A stretch of 64,000 bases of DNA from Gilliamella sp. wkB171 (GCF_001693755.1 NZ_LYST01000043.1:589010-653009), one strand, 5' to 3'; numbered from the stretch's first letter, positions 48,560 to 60,130 are shown. The notes: a model not told the origin generated them from the letters alone. Program-made: numbers and translations.

Positions 48560-49882
48560 TTATTTCAAATATTTTTGTTCGTAAGCTCTGGCTTTTGTAT
48601 CATCAAATGCATTTTCCCAGCGTGCAATAACAATTGCCGCTAATGCATTACCAACAACATTAACAACAGTTCGACCCATATCTAAAATACGCTCGACTCC
48701 CATAATATAGCCTATACCTTCTAGTGGTATACCAACACTACCAAGTGTTGCAGATAGCACTAATATTGAAGCGCCAGGCACACCTGCAATACCTTTAGAG
48801 GCTATCATTAATGTAATAACAATAATAATTTGATCTATAATGCTTAAATCCATACCAAATAGCTGAGCTAAGAAGATAACCGTAATACTTTGGTATAAAG
48901 TCGATCCATCTAAGTTAAATGAATAGCCGGTTGGAATAACAAAACTGGTTATCGCTTTAGGCGCGCCATAAGCTTCCATTTTTTCGATGATTTTTGGCAA
49001 TGCTGTTTCAGAGCTGGCCGTTGAAAATGCGATGACTAATTCTTCTTTTAAAATTCTCAGTAACTTAAAAATACTAAATTTACAGAGTTTACACACAATA
49101 CCTAATACCACAATGGTAAATACAATCATTGCAGAATATACGGTCAAAATTAGTTTGAATAGTGGTAATAAAGATTCGAATCCATATTTAGCTACCGTGA
49201 CAGTAATAAGAGCAAATACTCCAATTGGTGCATAACGCATGATCATATTTGTCACTTTGAACATGGTATCAGAAACAACTTTTAAGAAGAATACAAATGG
49301 TTCGCGTTGTTTATCTGGTAAAGACATTAAACCTAAACCAAAAAACACACAGAAGAAAATTACCGGTAAAACCGCACCATCCGTCATTGCTTTAAAAATA
49401 TTGGCGGGAATCATGTCTAAAATCATAACAATGAGACCATGAGGTTTTCCGCTTAGTTCCTCGGCTGCTTTTGCATATTTACTGACATCAGTTGTGGCTA
49501 AAGTTGAAGAGTCAATACCTGCACCTGGCGCAAAAACATTACCCCATAAAAGCCCCAATAAAATAGCGATGGTAGTAATTATCTCAAAATAGAGTATTGT
49601 TTTAAATCCTAACGTCCCTAATCGTTTTGAGCCACCAATCCCTGCAATACCAAGTGTTAATGTACTTAATATAATAGGTAATACAATCATTTTAATTAAA
49701 CGAATAAAGATATCACCCGCAGGTTGGAAAATATTAACGATAGAGAATTGGTAATAAGAATGTAAAGGGTGAGTTGGAACAGAAAGTTCGAACAAATAAG
49801 CCCCCATTGCTACACCCAAAATCAAGGCAATTAAAATTTGCCACGCAAGATTTGTTAAAATTTTTTTTATAAAAAATGACAT
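48560..49882 (-). CDS. gltP: Glutamate/aspartate:proton symporter GltP
   Basis: Inner-membrane DAACS-family carrier for glutamate and aspartate. It has 440 residues from the ATG at 49882 (a TTG one codon earlier is in frame). Start LAWQILIALILGVAMGAYL, IKMIVLPIILSTL, the serine-rich hairpin AFSTASSETALPKIIEKMEAYG and the TM7 motif NLDGSTLYQ are all close to E. coli GltP. AAAGGAA lies upstream. The gene is monocistronic. Confidence 0.93.
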   Translation of the reverse strand: MSFFIKKILTNLAWQILIALILGVAMGAYLFELSVPTHPLHSYYQFSIVNIFQPAGDIFIRLIKMIVLPIILSTLTLGIAGIGGSKRLGTLGFKTILYFEIITTIAILLGLLWGNVFAPGAGIDSSTLATTDVSKYAKAAEELSGKPHGLIVMILDMIPANIFKAMTDGAVLPVIFFCVFFGLGLMSLPDKQREPFVFFLKVVSDTMFKVTNMIMRYAPIGVFALITVTVAKYGFESLLPLFKLILTVYSAMIVFTIVVLGIVCKLCKFSIFKLLRILKEELVIAFSTASSETALPKIIEKMEAYGAPKAITSFVIPTGYSFNLDGSTLYQSITVIFLAQLFGMDLSIIDQIIIVITLMIASKGIAGVPGASILVLSATLGSVGIPLEGIGYIMGVERILDMGRTVVNVVGNALAAIVIARWENAFDDTKARAYEQKYLK

Positions 49883-49916
49883 CAAATACTGTTCCTTTTC
49901 CTGATTTTCTAAAATA

Positions 49917-49949
49917 AAAAAGGATTAGCTATACTAACTAATCCTTTTT
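49917..49949 (-). terminator. Terminator downstream of gyrA
   Basis: 12-bp stem AAAAAGGATTAG / CTAATCCTTTTT with a 9-base loop, 12 bases after the gyrA stop. Confidence 0.85.
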
Positions 49950-49961
49950 AATAATTAAAAA

Positions 49962-52661
49962 TTATTCTTCGGATTCCTCTAATGAATCAGTCCTTTCTTC
50001 TCCTTGGTCCGAGGGAAATTCAGACTCGTTATCGTCATCCTCTGTTTCAGCAATTCGCTGCAATCCGACAACTTTTTCATTTTCAGCTGTTCGAATAAGC
50101 ATAACACCTTGCGTATTTCGACCAACAATGCTCACTTCTGATACACGCGTACGGACTAACGTTCCTGCATCAGTGATCAACATAATTTGATCGGTTTCAT
50201 CAACTTGTACAGCTCCAACAACTGCTCCATTTCGCTCACTGACCTTAATAGAAATTACACCTTTAGTTGCGCGTGATTTAGTTGGATATAATTCTTGTTC
50301 AGTACGTTTACCATAACCGTTCTGAGTAGCAGTTAAAATTGCGCCATTACCTCGAGGAACAATGAGTGAGACTACTTTATCATCACCTTCTAATTTAATA
50401 CCCCGAACACCGGTCGCAGTTCGTCCCATGCAACGAACTTTATTCGCTGGGAAGCGAACAACTTTACCATTAGCTGAAAATAACATAATGTCTTCTGTAT
50501 TAGAGATTTGAGAGACTTCGTCATCATTATCTGTCTCATCAACAATTACATCATCATTGAGCTCTTCATCATCAACGGTATCTGATGTTTCATTACTTGT
50601 TAGATCCACACCAATAAGTTCATCATCATCACGTAGGTTAATGGCGATAATACCACCACTACGAGGACGACTAAATTCAATTAGTGAGGTTTTCTTAACT
50701 GTACCTTGTGCCGTTGCCATAAACACACAATGTTCGTCATCAAATTCTCGAACCGGTAAAATTGCAGTAATACGCTCATCCGCTTCAAGTGGTAATAGAT
50801 TAATAATTGGACGACCACGAGAACCACGACTTGCTTCAGGTAATTGGTAAACTTTCATCCAATATAATCGACCACGGCTAGAGAAACAAAGGATTGTATC
50901 ATGCGTATTGGCGACCAGTAATTTTTCAACAAAATCTTCTTCTTTAATTTTGGTCGCTGATTTACCTTTACCACCACGACGTTGTGCTTCATAATCAGAA
51001 AGCGGTTGATATTTCACATAGCCTTGGTGAGAAAGGGTAACAACTACGTCTTCTTGCGCAATAAGATCTTCAATATTAATATCAGCGCTACTTGCAGTAA
51101 TTTCAGTTCGTCTTGCATCTTGGAATTGATCACGAACCGCTTCGAGCTCTTCACGAATGACTTCCATCAATCTTTCTGGGCTTGCTAAAATATGCAATAG
51201 TTCACCGATTTGAATAAGTAACTCTTTGTATTCATCAAGAATTTTTTCGTGTTCAAGACCTGTTAAGCGATGTAAACGTAGATCTAAGATAGCTTGTGCT
51301 TGTGCTTCAGATAAATAATAGTGACCGTCACGAATCCCAAATTCTGGTGCTAATTCTTCTGGTCGCGCAGCATCATTACCCGCTTTTTCAAGCATTGCAG
51401 CGACATTACCTAACTGCCAAGCTTGGGCCAATAATTTAGTTTTCGCTTCGCTTGGCGTTGATGCAGCACGAATTAACTCAATAACAGGATCGATATTGGC
51501 AAGTGCTATTGCTAAACCTTCTAAAACATGGGCGCGTTCACGAGCTTTACGGAGTTCATATATCGTTCGGCGCGTAACCACTTCACGGCGATGAAGCACA
51601 AATGCTTCAATCATTTCACGTAAGTTTAATAGTTTTGGTTGCCCTTTATGTAAAGCAACCATATTAATACCAAATGAGACTTGTAGCTGCGTCAAAGAGA
51701 AAAGATTATTTAATACAACTTCAGCAACGGCATCTCGTTTAACTTCGATCACAATACGCATACCATCTTTATCTGATTCATCGCGTAGTGCTGAAATACC
51801 TTCTACTTTTTTATCTTTGACTAACTCTGCTATCTTTTCTATTAACTTTTTCTTGTTAACTTGATATGGAATTTCATTAACAATAATCGTTTCACGACCT
51901 GAATGGTCATCAACTTCAATTGTTGCTTTTGAGCGGATATAAATGATGCCTCGACCAGTGCGGTAAGCATTTTCAATACCCTTACGCCCATTAATTAAAG
52001 CGGCTGTTGGAAAATCAGGCCCATGAATATGTTCCATTAAACCATCAACAGAAATGTTTTCATCTTCAATAAAAGCAAGACAGCCATTAATCACTTCAGA
52101 TAAATTATGTGGTGGAATATTGGTTGCCATACCAACTGCAATTCCTGATGAACCATTAATTAATAAGTTAGGAATGCGTGTTGGTAACACGTCTGGAATC
52201 ATCTCGGAGCCATCATAGTTAGGTGAAAAATCAACGGTTTCTTTATCAAGATCCGTTAATAATGCACCTGCAAATTTTTGCATACGAATTTCGGTATAAC
52301 GCATTGCAGCAGCAGAGTCACCATCAACTGAACCGAAGTTTCCTTGCCCATCAACTAACATATAACGTAATGAAAATGGCTGTGCCATACGCACAATCGT
52401 ATCATAAACAGCAGAATCACCATGAGGGTGATACTTACCGATGACATCCCCAACAACACGCGCTGATTTTCGATAAGGTTTATTCCAATCATATCCAGCT
52501 TCGTTCATGGCAAATAAAACCCGACGATGAACCGGTTTTAAACCGTCACGCACATCGGGTAAAGCACGCCCAACAATGACAGACATTGCATAGTCAAGAT
52601 AAGAGGATTTTAATTCATCTTCAATATTAACGGGGGTTATCTCTTTGGCTAGTTCGGTCAT
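49962..52661 (-). CDS. gyrA: DNA gyrase subunit A
   Basis: Catalytic subunit of gyrase that cuts and rejoins DNA while introducing negative supercoils. It has 899 residues (E. coli 875). Active-site Y122 is in [10 protein letters not shown]. Quinolone positions S83 and D87 (GDSAVYDT) are wild type. The GyrA-box QRRGGKG lies in the wrapping C-terminal domain. That domain has an extra acidic stretch at about 689-724 between GVDLT and IMLFS, some 31 residues longer than E. coli, in addition to the usual acidic tail (EESEE). The N-terminus [20 protein letters not shown] is standard. Confidence 0.97.
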   Translation of the reverse strand: MTELAKEITPVNIEDELKSSYLDYAMSVIVGRALPDVRDGLKPVHRRVLFAMNEAGYDWNKPYRKSARVVGDVIGKYHPHGDSAVYDTIVRMAQPFSLRYMLVDGQGNFGSVDGDSAAAMRYTEIRMQKFAGALLTDLDKETVDFSPNYDGSEMIPDVLPTRIPNLLINGSSGIAVGMATNIPPHNLSEVINGCLAFIEDENISVDGLMEHIHGPDFPTAALINGRKGIENAYRTGRGIIYIRSKATIEVDDHSGRETIIVNEIPYQVNKKKLIEKIAELVKDKKVEGISALRDESDKDGMRIVIEVKRDAVAEVVLNNLFSLTQLQVSFGINMVALHKGQPKLLNLREMIEAFVLHRREVVTRRTIYELRKARERAHVLEGLAIALANIDPVIELIRAASTPSEAKTKLLAQAWQLGNVAAMLEKAGNDAARPEELAPEFGIRDGHYYLSEAQAQAILDLRLHRLTGLEHEKILDEYKELLIQIGELLHILASPERLMEVIREELEAVRDQFQDARRTEITASSADINIEDLIAQEDVVVTLSHQGYVKYQPLSDYEAQRRGGKGKSATKIKEEDFVEKLLVANTHDTILCFSSRGRLYWMKVYQLPEASRGSRGRPIINLLPLEADERITAILPVREFDDEHCVFMATAQGTVKKTSLIEFSRPRSGGIIAINLRDDDELIGVDLTSNETSDTVDDEELNDDVIVDETDNDDEVSQISNTEDIMLFSANGKVVRFPANKVRCMGRTATGVRGIKLEGDDKVVSLIVPRGNGAILTATQNGYGKRTEQELYPTKSRATKGVISIKVSERNGAVVGAVQVDETDQIMLITDAGTLVRTRVSEVSIVGRNTQGVMLIRTAENEKVVGLQRIAETEDDDNESEFPSDQGEERTDSLEESEE

Positions 52662-52758
52662 AACACCATGTTCTCTTATTAATTTAGATCATCAAAATAG
52701 CTTATAATTATAGCATAAAAACACTATTAATGCAGAACTAAACTGTTTTTATTTCAAC

Positions 52759-53346
52759 TTATTCACCATGAATAAACAATGTATTTTCAATTAATTGGCA
52801 CAAGCAGTTTAGAATCATTGCATGCATTTCGTAAGCCATCACTTTTTTATAGGATGGAACTCTAATTTCAATATCATTTTGGCTAAGTAAACCAATCACT
52901 TCACCGCCATCAAAAGCGGTAAGTGCAACAATTTTCATATCTTTAATCACCGCCTCTTGTACCGCCCGTATAATTGATCGACTGTTACCTTGGCAAGTTG
53001 CTATAATCAAAATATCACCTTGTTGACCCAAGGCTTGAATTTGACGTGCGTAAACTTCTTCATGAGTAGCAATAGCGCTTAATAATACATTATCTGAAAC
53101 CAAAGCTAAGGCAGGAATACTCGGCCTTTCTATATTAATACTAGTCATTAATCGTGAGGTAAAACTTTGAACGTTTGCAGCCGAAGAACCATTGCCACAA
53201 CACATAATCTTGTTGCCATTAAGTAAACCTTGAACAATGATATTGGCTGCTTTTTCGATTGATGAACCTAAAGACTCCGCCATTACAATTTGTGTTTGAA
53301 TACTTTCAGTAAAATAATTTTTAATCAAATCTTGCACGTTTTTCAC
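52759..53346 (-). CDS. diaA: DnaA initiator-associating protein DiaA (SIS domain)
   Basis: SIS-domain tetramer that binds DnaA and promotes its assembly at oriC for timely initiation. It has 195 residues. FTESIQTQIVMAESL, LLNGNKIMCCGNGSSAANVQ, GDILIIATCQGNSRSI and NCLCQLIENTLF align with E. coli DiaA rather than GmhA. Last gene of lpoA-yraN-diaA; it begins eight bases after the yraN stop. Confidence 0.93.
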   Translation of the reverse strand: MKNVQDLIKNYFTESIQTQIVMAESLGSSIEKAANIIVQGLLNGNKIMCCGNGSSAANVQSFTSRLMTSINIERPSIPALALVSDNVLLSAIATHEEVYARQIQALGQQGDILIIATCQGNSRSIIRAVQEAVIKDMKIVALTAFDGGEVIGLLSQNDIEIRVPSYKKVMAYEMHAMILNCLCQLIENTLFIHGE

Positions 53347-53353
53347 CTAATAA

Positions 53354-53725
53354 TTAAAACGCATTTATAATCCACTTTTGATTTTTGCCTGTTATGGCAA
53401 AAATATCAAACCTAAACTCGGTATCTTCAATATTCAAATTTTCAGATAACATCCAGAGTTGTGCTGCTTGTTTAATTTTCGTTTGTTTACTTAATGTTAC
53501 CGTCATCGCTGCATCGCCAAAATTAGCATTTTTTCGATAACGTACCTCAACAAAAACCAGACATTGCTTATCTTGCATAATTAAATCAATTTCCCCTAAG
53601 GGATATTGACTATTTTTAGCAATTAATAAAAGCCCTTGTTTGAGTAAGTATTGGCAAGCGATATTTTCATAATGCTTGCCAATTTGTTTATTATTCGCTT
53701 GTTGTGGTAGTTTGAGTTGAACCAT
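53354..53725 (-). CDS. yraN: YraN family nuclease-like protein (UPF0102)
   Basis: About 123 residues with the restriction-endonuclease-like core: GKHYENIACQYLLKQGL, GEIDLIMQD and FVEVRYR supply the E...D...ExK-like residues (here VEVR). Function is unproven, though the family is predicted to bind or cleave nucleic acid. The start MVQLKLPQQANNKQIG at 53725 overlaps lpoA by 35 bases. An upstream in-frame ATG at 53764 would deepen the overlap and adds unconserved residues. Confidence 0.88.
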   Translation of the reverse strand: MVQLKLPQQANNKQIGKHYENIACQYLLKQGLLLIAKNSQYPLGEIDLIMQDKQCLVFVEVRYRKNANFGDAAMTVTLSKQTKIKQAAQLWMLSENLNIEDTEFRFDIFAITGKNQKWIINAF

Positions 53726-55553
53726 GAATATATTGTTGCCAAGACAAGGCTCTGGTAACTTCACACTGATTACTTGTTGATAATTTTCCTGTCATTCCAT
53801 CTAAGAAATTAGGTTGATAAGAATCTAATTGATTAAAGCGGTTTGCTAATCTCCATGCATCAATACCCATCGCATATAAACGCAATAATGAATAATCTTT
53901 CTGAATATTGCTTGGTATCATTTCTTGCATATTATCAGTGCGATTAATGATCATTGGAATATCGGCATACTCCGTTTTATTCATATCGTAGTTAAAATCA
54001 TTAGATGCATTGGCTACATGGCTTTTTGAACTGGTATAAATCATTATCTGAGATAAATTAGTCCCAGATTTAGCCGCTCCCATATCTAACATAGGTTTGA
54101 TTAAGGTCAGTTCATCATAAGAAGAGTAGATATAAATAGCATCAAAACTAACTGATTGTTCAAGTGGTACTACCGGCTGAGTAGTTGCATCATTGATTAA
54201 AATAGGTGAACCACTCAGGCTGATTCCACTATTTTGATTCATATTTGCGCTCAATGTACTTTTATTGCCAAAATATTGCACATAAGCTTGAGAATTATTA
54301 GCAGATAATTGTGACCACTGTTTAGCAAAAGTCTGCGCGACACGTTTGCCTAAATCATTTTGTGGCACAAGCAATAAAGGTTTCACTTTACTTTGTGCAT
54401 AAATATGATCGGCAGCATCTTTTGCTTCATCTTCTGGTGATAGTGCAAAAAAGCACATTTTATTCGTTGATGTTGTATTATTATCAACTTTATTGAGTGC
54501 TAAAACCGGTATGCTTGGTGCTAATTGTTTTATTTTAACGACTTCATCTTTGAGTAAAGGACCAACGATGAGTTCAACATTTTGCTCTTTTGCTTGCTGA
54601 ATAAGTGTATCCATTGGCGCACTTGTTGTGTCGAGTAAAACGACATTTTGCTGTGGTTCTTGCGGGAAAAACTTTATTGCATCACTATAACCTTGCTTAA
54701 TTGTATCGCCAAATATACGTGATGAACCATTTAATGGTAATAATAAGGCTACTTTTTTCGCATTCGTATCTGCGGCAGCTAAGGTCTGCTCACCAGTCAA
54801 TATTGGTAGGATATTTTTAGCAGGATGATCTGGATACTGGGTTAACCAATCAGCAACAGCTTGTTTTAATGCTTGTTTTTGTTTTTGCGCTTTTTCGGCT
54901 ATCACTTCTGGCGTGTCACCTTCTTGCGTAGTGGGAGCTTTACTGTTGTTTGTGTACGCATAACTTAAGTTAATCCAACCTTGTAAAGTACTGTCATCTT
55001 CGTTGACAACAATTGAATTAATTTGATTTACGTTTAACTTGCTAAAGAAATTCCAAGTATTATTTAGTATCTGTTTTTTTTGATTTTCTGGCGCATATTT
55101 TTCTAATTCAGTATAGTCATGAGCTTGTGCATTAATCTCTTTATTTTTTTCATCACTACTGAGTTTAATAGTATAATAACGGTATAACTGAGCTTGAGTT
55201 AAGCCTTGAGTAGAAAATTGATTAAAATCAAATGACTTTCCTGATTTTACTGCAATTTCACCAAGTAATAATGTTCGCTCTTGTTGTTGCTTAGCATCAA
55301 GGTGAGATGATATTTGCGACAGTAATCCATCAGCTTTAGCTATTTGATTTTCTTTCACTAAAGCCTGAATAGCCATTAACTGCCAATTGGTTTTGGCGTA
55401 ACCAGAACTTTTATCAGCTTGTGATAAATAATAACTAGAATTTTTATTCTGGTCATAATCAGTCATTACTTGTGGCTTATTGGCAGGACATCCAGCCAAT
55501 AAGGTAAACAATGTAAGTATTAACATTGCATAAAAGGACCGTTTTAAATTCAT
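53691..55553 (-). CDS. lpoA: Penicillin-binding protein activator LpoA
   Basis: Outer-membrane lipoprotein that activates PBP1a from outside the peptidoglycan. It has 620 residues. Lipobox LLAGC puts the lipidated cysteine at 22. A helical TPR-like N-domain (about 30-250) is followed by a periplasmic-binding-protein-like C-domain with KKVALLLPLNGSSRIFGDTI and IVGPLLKDEVV. The start at 55553 (MNLKRSFYAM) has TAGGTG upstream and places the signal peptide correctly; an extension to 55667 would run into rlmM. Order lpoA-yraN-diaA is as in E. coli. Confidence 0.92.
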   Translation of the reverse strand: MNLKRSFYAMLILTLFTLLAGCPANKPQVMTDYDQNKNSSYYLSQADKSSGYAKTNWQLMAIQALVKENQIAKADGLLSQISSHLDAKQQQERTLLLGEIAVKSGKSFDFNQFSTQGLTQAQLYRYYTIKLSSDEKNKEINAQAHDYTELEKYAPENQKKQILNNTWNFFSKLNVNQINSIVVNEDDSTLQGWINLSYAYTNNSKAPTTQEGDTPEVIAEKAQKQKQALKQAVADWLTQYPDHPAKNILPILTGEQTLAAADTNAKKVALLLPLNGSSRIFGDTIKQGYSDAIKFFPQEPQQNVVLLDTTSAPMDTLIQQAKEQNVELIVGPLLKDEVVKIKQLAPSIPVLALNKVDNNTTSTNKMCFFALSPEDEAKDAADHIYAQSKVKPLLLVPQNDLGKRVAQTFAKQWSQLSANNSQAYVQYFGNKSTLSANMNQNSGISLSGSPILINDATTQPVVPLEQSVSFDAIYIYSSYDELTLIKPMLDMGAAKSGTNLSQIMIYTSSKSHVANASNDFNYDMNKTEYADIPMIINRTDNMQEMIPSNIQKDYSLLRLYAMGIDAWRLANRFNQLDSYQPNFLDGMTGKLSTSNQCEVTRALSWQQYIHGSTQTTTTSE

Positions 55554-55575
55554 ACACCTATTCTCTTGTAATTTG

Positions 55576-56658
55576 TTATCCCCAAATCCGCTGTACGTGC
55601 ACAGTAATTTCTTCGCGATCATGATATAACTGTTTAGCCTGAATTTGGACGTTAATTTGTTTACCATTTAATTCTTCATGAAGTAGCAACAAGTTTTGTG
55701 TTACTTCTTCATATCGCTTTTTCATTGGTAATTTAAGGTTAAAAATGGTTTCTCTACACCAACCATTAATAAGCCATTTGGCAATTAATTGTGTCACTTT
55801 AGTTGGTTTTTCAACCATATCACAGACCAACCAATAAATATTATGCTTTTTTGGCACAAATTTAAAGCCATCTTCACGATAATGTTTTACTTGTCCGGTT
55901 TCCATCAATTTTTTATCCATTGGACCATTATCAATGGCATAAACCATCATATTTCGTTTAACGAGTTGATAAGTCCAACCGCCTGGACAAGCGCCTAAAT
56001 CGACCGCATTTAAACCACCTTTTAATCGTTCATCCCATTCTTCATATGGAATAAAAATATGGAAAGCTTCTTCCAATTTTAAGGTTGAACGGCTAGGCGC
56101 ATCGCTTGGAAATTTTAGCCGAGGTATTCCCATATAAAATGGCGAATTATTTTGACTTAACGAATAGCCAATATAGCAACTCTGACTATTAATAAAGAAT
56201 AGATGAATGACGGGCCTTGATGGATTTTCCACTTTTAATAAGATACGTTTATGTCTTAAAGCTTGACGAAGAGGAACAGTAAATTTACGACAAAATCCTA
56301 TCAGTTCTTTTCCTTCATTAGTATCTGCTACTTCTACCCGTAAATCACCGGCTTTCTCTATCAAGCCAGATAATGAATCTATGATAGGAGAAATGCGGTC
56401 ATGGTTAGGTAAATCAGTTAATAAATCACCGGCTGCAAACATTTGCCGGGCAAAAATTAATGTCCGAAAAGATAACGTTTTAATTAAACATTGAGCATCG
56501 CCATCTTGGTAGCATTCAAAAATAACATAACCACTATTTTCCTTTACTTTAGCAAAACCAAATACTTCTTTTTGTGATGCTTTATCAGTGATTTCAGCCG
56601 CACACTCTTTTTCGAATCCTTGGCGACAATACAAAATAATTTTATTTAGTTTTTGCAT
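55576..56658 (-). CDS. rlmM: 23S rRNA 2'-O-ribose C2498 methyltransferase RlmM
   Basis: SAM-dependent methyltransferase for C2498 in the peptidyl-transferase region of 23S rRNA. It has 360 residues from [20 protein letters not shown]. An N-terminal THUMP-like domain is followed by a Rossmann methyltransferase fold with SAM motif [26 protein letters not shown] and [12 protein letters not shown], which supply the K-D-K-E type catalytic residues. Codons upstream to 56745 are in frame but overlap lpxL and are not conserved. lpoA begins 22 bases downstream. Confidence 0.95.
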   Translation of the reverse strand: MQKLNKIILYCRQGFEKECAAEITDKASQKEVFGFAKVKENSGYVIFECYQDGDAQCLIKTLSFRTLIFARQMFAAGDLLTDLPNHDRISPIIDSLSGLIEKAGDLRVEVADTNEGKELIGFCRKFTVPLRQALRHKRILLKVENPSRPVIHLFFINSQSCYIGYSLSQNNSPFYMGIPRLKFPSDAPSRSTLKLEEAFHIFIPYEEWDERLKGGLNAVDLGACPGGWTYQLVKRNMMVYAIDNGPMDKKLMETGQVKHYREDGFKFVPKKHNIYWLVCDMVEKPTKVTQLIAKWLINGWCRETIFNLKLPMKKRYEEVTQNLLLLHEELNGKQINVQIQAKQLYHDREEITVHVQRIWG

Positions 56659-56704
56659 ATTGTAATTTTTACTCTTCTTCTCAACACGATTTAATGAGCG
56701 GATA

Positions 56705-57655
56705 TTAATCAGATTGAACACTATCTGTATACAAAGGTGCTTCACCTTTAGGGCGCGTTTTAAAACGTCTATGTAACCACATATATTGTTCCGGCGCTTT
56801 TAAGATTTCGTGCTCAATGGCTTTATTCATAAACGTGGCAGCAAGTACATCATCATCGATTGGATAACCTTTAAGCACAGGCGTTACATCAACAATATAA
56901 TGACCTTTTTTTTCACGTTTAGGTGTAAACGGTATAATCGCAGGTTGTCCCAACTTAACGAGAATTCGAGTTCCGATTGTGGTTGCTGCTTTTTCAACAG
57001 AAAATAATGGTGCAAATACACTATTTTTAGGGCCATAATCATGGTCTGGCGCGTACCAAAGTAATTCACCATTTTTTAATGCCCGAATCATACCTTTGGT
57101 ATTGTAACGATCTAACATATATTTGTTTGATTTTAGTCGACCTTTAAGCTGCACATAGTCCATTACCAGATTATCATTAGGTCGATAAACACCAACACCG
57201 GGGTGACTCATACCTAAAATTCGAGCACCTAATTCGAGTGTTAAGAAATGAATTCCAATTAATAAAACACCTTGTCCTGATTGTTGTACCTTTGTAATAT
57301 AATCATCACCCACTATAGAAGAATGCTTAGCTAAACGTTTATCGGACCAAAACCAAGCCATACCCGTTTCAAAAATAGCTAATCCAGTCGAAATAAAATT
57401 ATCACGTAACAGCGCGTCGCGTTCTTGTTGTGATTTGTCGGGAAAACAAAGTTTAAGATTTTGTTTTGCAGTTTCTTTTCGCTTCCCAATTAACTTCATT
57501 GAAAGTAAACCTAATGATTTACCTAGTTGATAAATTATTGGATAGGGTAACAATACCAATAGATATAAAAAACCAATTCCTAACCACGTTAACCAGTAAC
57601 GAGGATGTAATAAGTGCTTAGTAAAAACGGGACGAATTTCCTGATTTTGACTCAT
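56705..57655 (-). CDS. lpxL: Lipid A biosynthesis lauroyltransferase LpxL
   Basis: Inner-membrane acyltransferase adding the secondary laurate to Kdo2-lipid IVA. It has 316 residues. An N-terminal membrane anchor ([19 protein letters not shown]) precedes the HX4E catalytic motif in [26 protein letters not shown] and the end [16 protein letters not shown]. LpxP is a close alternative, but GVYRPNDN and HDYGP favour LpxL. Start at 57655 (MSQNQEIRP) is chosen over 57682 by homology. Its presence indicates lipopolysaccharide synthesis. Confidence 0.9.
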   Translation of the reverse strand: MSQNQEIRPVFTKHLLHPRYWLTWLGIGFLYLLVLLPYPIIYQLGKSLGLLSMKLIGKRKETAKQNLKLCFPDKSQQERDALLRDNFISTGLAIFETGMAWFWSDKRLAKHSSIVGDDYITKVQQSGQGVLLIGIHFLTLELGARILGMSHPGVGVYRPNDNLVMDYVQLKGRLKSNKYMLDRYNTKGMIRALKNGELLWYAPDHDYGPKNSVFAPLFSVEKAATTIGTRILVKLGQPAIIPFTPKREKKGHYIVDVTPVLKGYPIDDDVLAATFMNKAIEHEILKAPEQYMWLHRRFKTRPKGEAPLYTDSVQSD

Positions 57656-57790
57656 ATTAAGATCAATTAATGATTTAAACAAAGTTAACTATTATATACC
57701 AATCTTGGTTCAATATGCAGGAAAATAACATTCCGATTTACAAAATCGGTTATTGTTACATGATGCGTTCAATAATAAAAAGAGAGATTT

Positions 57791-57826
57791 AAAAAAATAT
57801 TGGGATTAATTTGATTAATCCCAATA
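57791..57826 (-). terminator. Rho-independent terminator of thyA
   Basis: 13-bp stem TATTGGGATTAAT / ATTAATCCCAATA with a 3-base loop; on the minus strand it is followed by seven T residues. Confidence 0.88.
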
Positions 57827-57900
57827 ATACTATTGTTAACTTATGTATGAGTAAAAAAATATATTAAACGTATTTTTTCATCATAATACTTCAACATACT

Positions 57901-58695
57901 TTACACTGCGACTGGTGCCTTGATGGCAGGATAAGGATCATAATCAACAATCTCAAAATCCTCAAATTCGTAATCAAAAATTGTTGGCGGTTTACGTTTT
58001 ATCAATAATTTTGGTAATGATCTTGGCTCTCGACTTAATTGCAGCTTAGTTTGATCCATATGAGTTGAGTAGAGATGGGTATCCCCCCCTGTCCAAACAA
58101 AATCACCAACCTCCAAATCACACTGCTGAGCAATCATATGTATTAAGAGTGAATAACTAGCAATGTTAAACGGTAATCCCAAAAATACATCACATGAGCG
58201 TTGATAGAGTTGACAAGAAAGTTTACCTTGTGCAACGTAAAATTGAAAAAATGCATGGCATGGTGCTAATGCCATTTGATCAAGTTCACCGACATTCCAT
58301 GCAGAAACTATCATACGCCTTGAATCAGGATCATTTTTAATCTGTTCAATTAATTGAGTAATTTGATCTATTTGACGACCATCGGCAGCTCCCCAAGCCC
58401 GCCATTGTTTACCATATACTGGGCCTAAATCACCATTTTCATCCGCCCATTCATCCCAAATAGTCACTTTATTATCCTGTAAATAACGGATATTAGTATC
58501 CCCTTTCAAAAACCAAAGTAGTTCATGAATAATAGAACGTAAGTGACATTTTTTTGTTGTGACTAATGGAAAGCCATCTTGTAAATTAAATCGCATCTGA
58601 TGACCAAAGATCGATAATGTACCCGTCCCAGTTCGATCAGATTTAGGTGTGCCCTCTGCTAAAATTTTTTGCATCAGCGCTAAATATTGTTTCAT
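57901..58695 (-). CDS. thyA: Thymidylate synthase
   Basis: Methylates dUMP to dTMP using methylenetetrahydrofolate. It has 264 residues, the E. coli length. Nucleophile C146 is in [12 protein letters not shown]; dUMP-phosphate arginines are in [11 protein letters not shown] and [13 protein letters not shown]. The ATG at 58695 overlaps the lgt stop by four bases. Last gene of rppH-lgt-thyA. Confidence 0.97.
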   Translation of the reverse strand: MKQYLALMQKILAEGTPKSDRTGTGTLSIFGHQMRFNLQDGFPLVTTKKCHLRSIIHELLWFLKGDTNIRYLQDNKVTIWDEWADENGDLGPVYGKQWRAWGAADGRQIDQITQLIEQIKNDPDSRRMIVSAWNVGELDQMALAPCHAFFQFYVAQGKLSCQLYQRSCDVFLGLPFNIASYSLLIHMIAQQCDLEVGDFVWTGGDTHLYSTHMDQTKLQLSREPRSLPKLLIKRKPPTIFDYEFEDFEIVDYDPYPAIKAPVAV

Positions 58696-59561
58696 CGTTT
58701 AATCGCCTTACGGTTAAATCTATATGCATATAACAGAATCAAAATACCTCCAATAATCATTGGTAGGCATAAAATTTGTCCCATACTTATCATATTTAAG
58801 AATAAGCCTATTTGTTCGTCCGGTTGTCTAAAAAACTCTATGACAAATCGGAATAAACCATAGCAAAGTAAAAATAGACCAGATACAGCACCAACAGGTC
58901 TATGTTTACGGATAAATAAATTCAAAATAATAAATAGTACTATTCCTTCAAACAACATTTCATAAAGCTGCGAAGGATGCCTTGGTAAAATACCATTAAG
59001 CTGAGAATAAAGAGAGAACCATTCAGGATGCGATTGTACGTACATAAAATCAGCATGAGACGAGGTTGGAAATAGCATTCCAATATGTGATTGCGTTACG
59101 CGTCCCCACAATTCACCATTAATAAAATTACCAAAACGTCCAAACATTAATCCAATAGGAACTAAAGGTGCCACAAAATCAGCTACTCGCATAAAGGTTT
59201 TGTGTGTTATTTTAGCAAAAATGGCAATGACACAAATCGCACCTATTAAACCGCCATGGAATGACATGCCGCCTTCCCAAACTTTGAACAAAATAACAGG
59301 ATCTTTAACAAAAGCATCAAAGTTATAAAACAAAATATAACCAAGTCGACCACCGATAAAGAGCCCTAAAAAACCCCAAAATAATAAATTTTCGACCTGT
59401 TGTGTAGTCCATTGGCTATTTGGCTGTTTGGCACGACGCTTAGCTAAATAAAGCGCGCCCAATACACCAAATAAGTACATTGCACCATACCAATGTAGCG
59501 AAATAGGACCAATTGAAAAAGCAATTGGATCAAAATTAGGAAATTGTAAGTATTGATTCAT
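58692..59561 (-). CDS. lgt: Prolipoprotein diacylglyceryl transferase
   Basis: Inner-membrane enzyme that adds diacylglycerol to the lipobox cysteine of prolipoproteins such as LpoA. It has 289 residues and about seven helices. Signatures are [13 protein letters not shown] and the Lgt box [14 protein letters not shown]. Four-base overlaps join it to rppH upstream and thyA downstream. Confidence 0.96.
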   Translation of the reverse strand: MNQYLQFPNFDPIAFSIGPISLHWYGAMYLFGVLGALYLAKRRAKQPNSQWTTQQVENLLFWGFLGLFIGGRLGYILFYNFDAFVKDPVILFKVWEGGMSFHGGLIGAICVIAIFAKITHKTFMRVADFVAPLVPIGLMFGRFGNFINGELWGRVTQSHIGMLFPTSSHADFMYVQSHPEWFSLYSQLNGILPRHPSQLYEMLFEGIVLFIILNLFIRKHRPVGAVSGLFLLCYGLFRFVIEFFRQPDEQIGLFLNMISMGQILCLPMIIGGILILLYAYRFNRKAIKR

Positions 59562-60130
59562 TTTTTTATACGCTGTTTATTTTTTCGTTTATGAGCAAAG
59601 AAATTAAATCGTTTCTTTTTAGAAACATTAACTGTTGGCACTTCTATCTCTGACTGTATAGTAAAAACTGGCAAAGAAAATTCTTTCATTGCTTTTCGAT
59701 AGACATCACGTTTAAAGGCAATAACTTGACGAATAGGATACCAATAACTCACCCATTTCCAATCATCAAATTCTGGAGTCGAAGACGTATTAAGATTAAT
59801 TACTGATGTATCAGAAATCAATTCTAATAAAAACCATTTCTGCTTCTGCCCTATGCATACAGGTTGATTTTCCCAACGAATCATTCGTTTTGGTAATTTA
59901 TAACGCAACCAACCATTAGTTACAGACAAAATTTTCACATCTTTGGGTAATAATCCTACCTCTTCGTTTAATTCACGAAACATTGCCTGCTCAGGCGTTT
60001 CGTTTAGTTTAATTCCGCCCTGAGGAAACTGCCAAGAATTTTGTCCATAACGACGAGCCCAAAGAACTTGACCATACCTGTTACAAATAACTATTCCTAC
60101 ATTTGGACGGTAGCCATCATTATCGATCAC
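59558..60130 (-). CDS. rppH: RNA pyrophosphohydrolase RppH
   Basis: Nudix hydrolase that removes pyrophosphate from the 5' end of mRNA and so opens it to RNase E. It has 190 residues, with the Nudix box at about 38-60 ([20 protein letters not shown] then VGLL) and the typical start [20 protein letters not shown]. The C-terminus is a basic tail ([20 protein letters not shown]). It overlaps lgt by four bases; ptsP, which separates them in E. coli, is missing here. Confidence 0.94.
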   Translation of the reverse strand: MIDNDGYRPNVGIVICNRYGQVLWARRYGQNSWQFPQGGIKLNETPEQAMFRELNEEVGLLPKDVKILSVTNGWLRYKLPKRMIRWENQPVCIGQKQKWFLLELISDTSVINLNTSSTPEFDDWKWVSYWYPIRQVIAFKRDVYRKAMKEFSLPVFTIQSEIEVPTVNVSKKKRFNFFAHKRKNKQRIKK

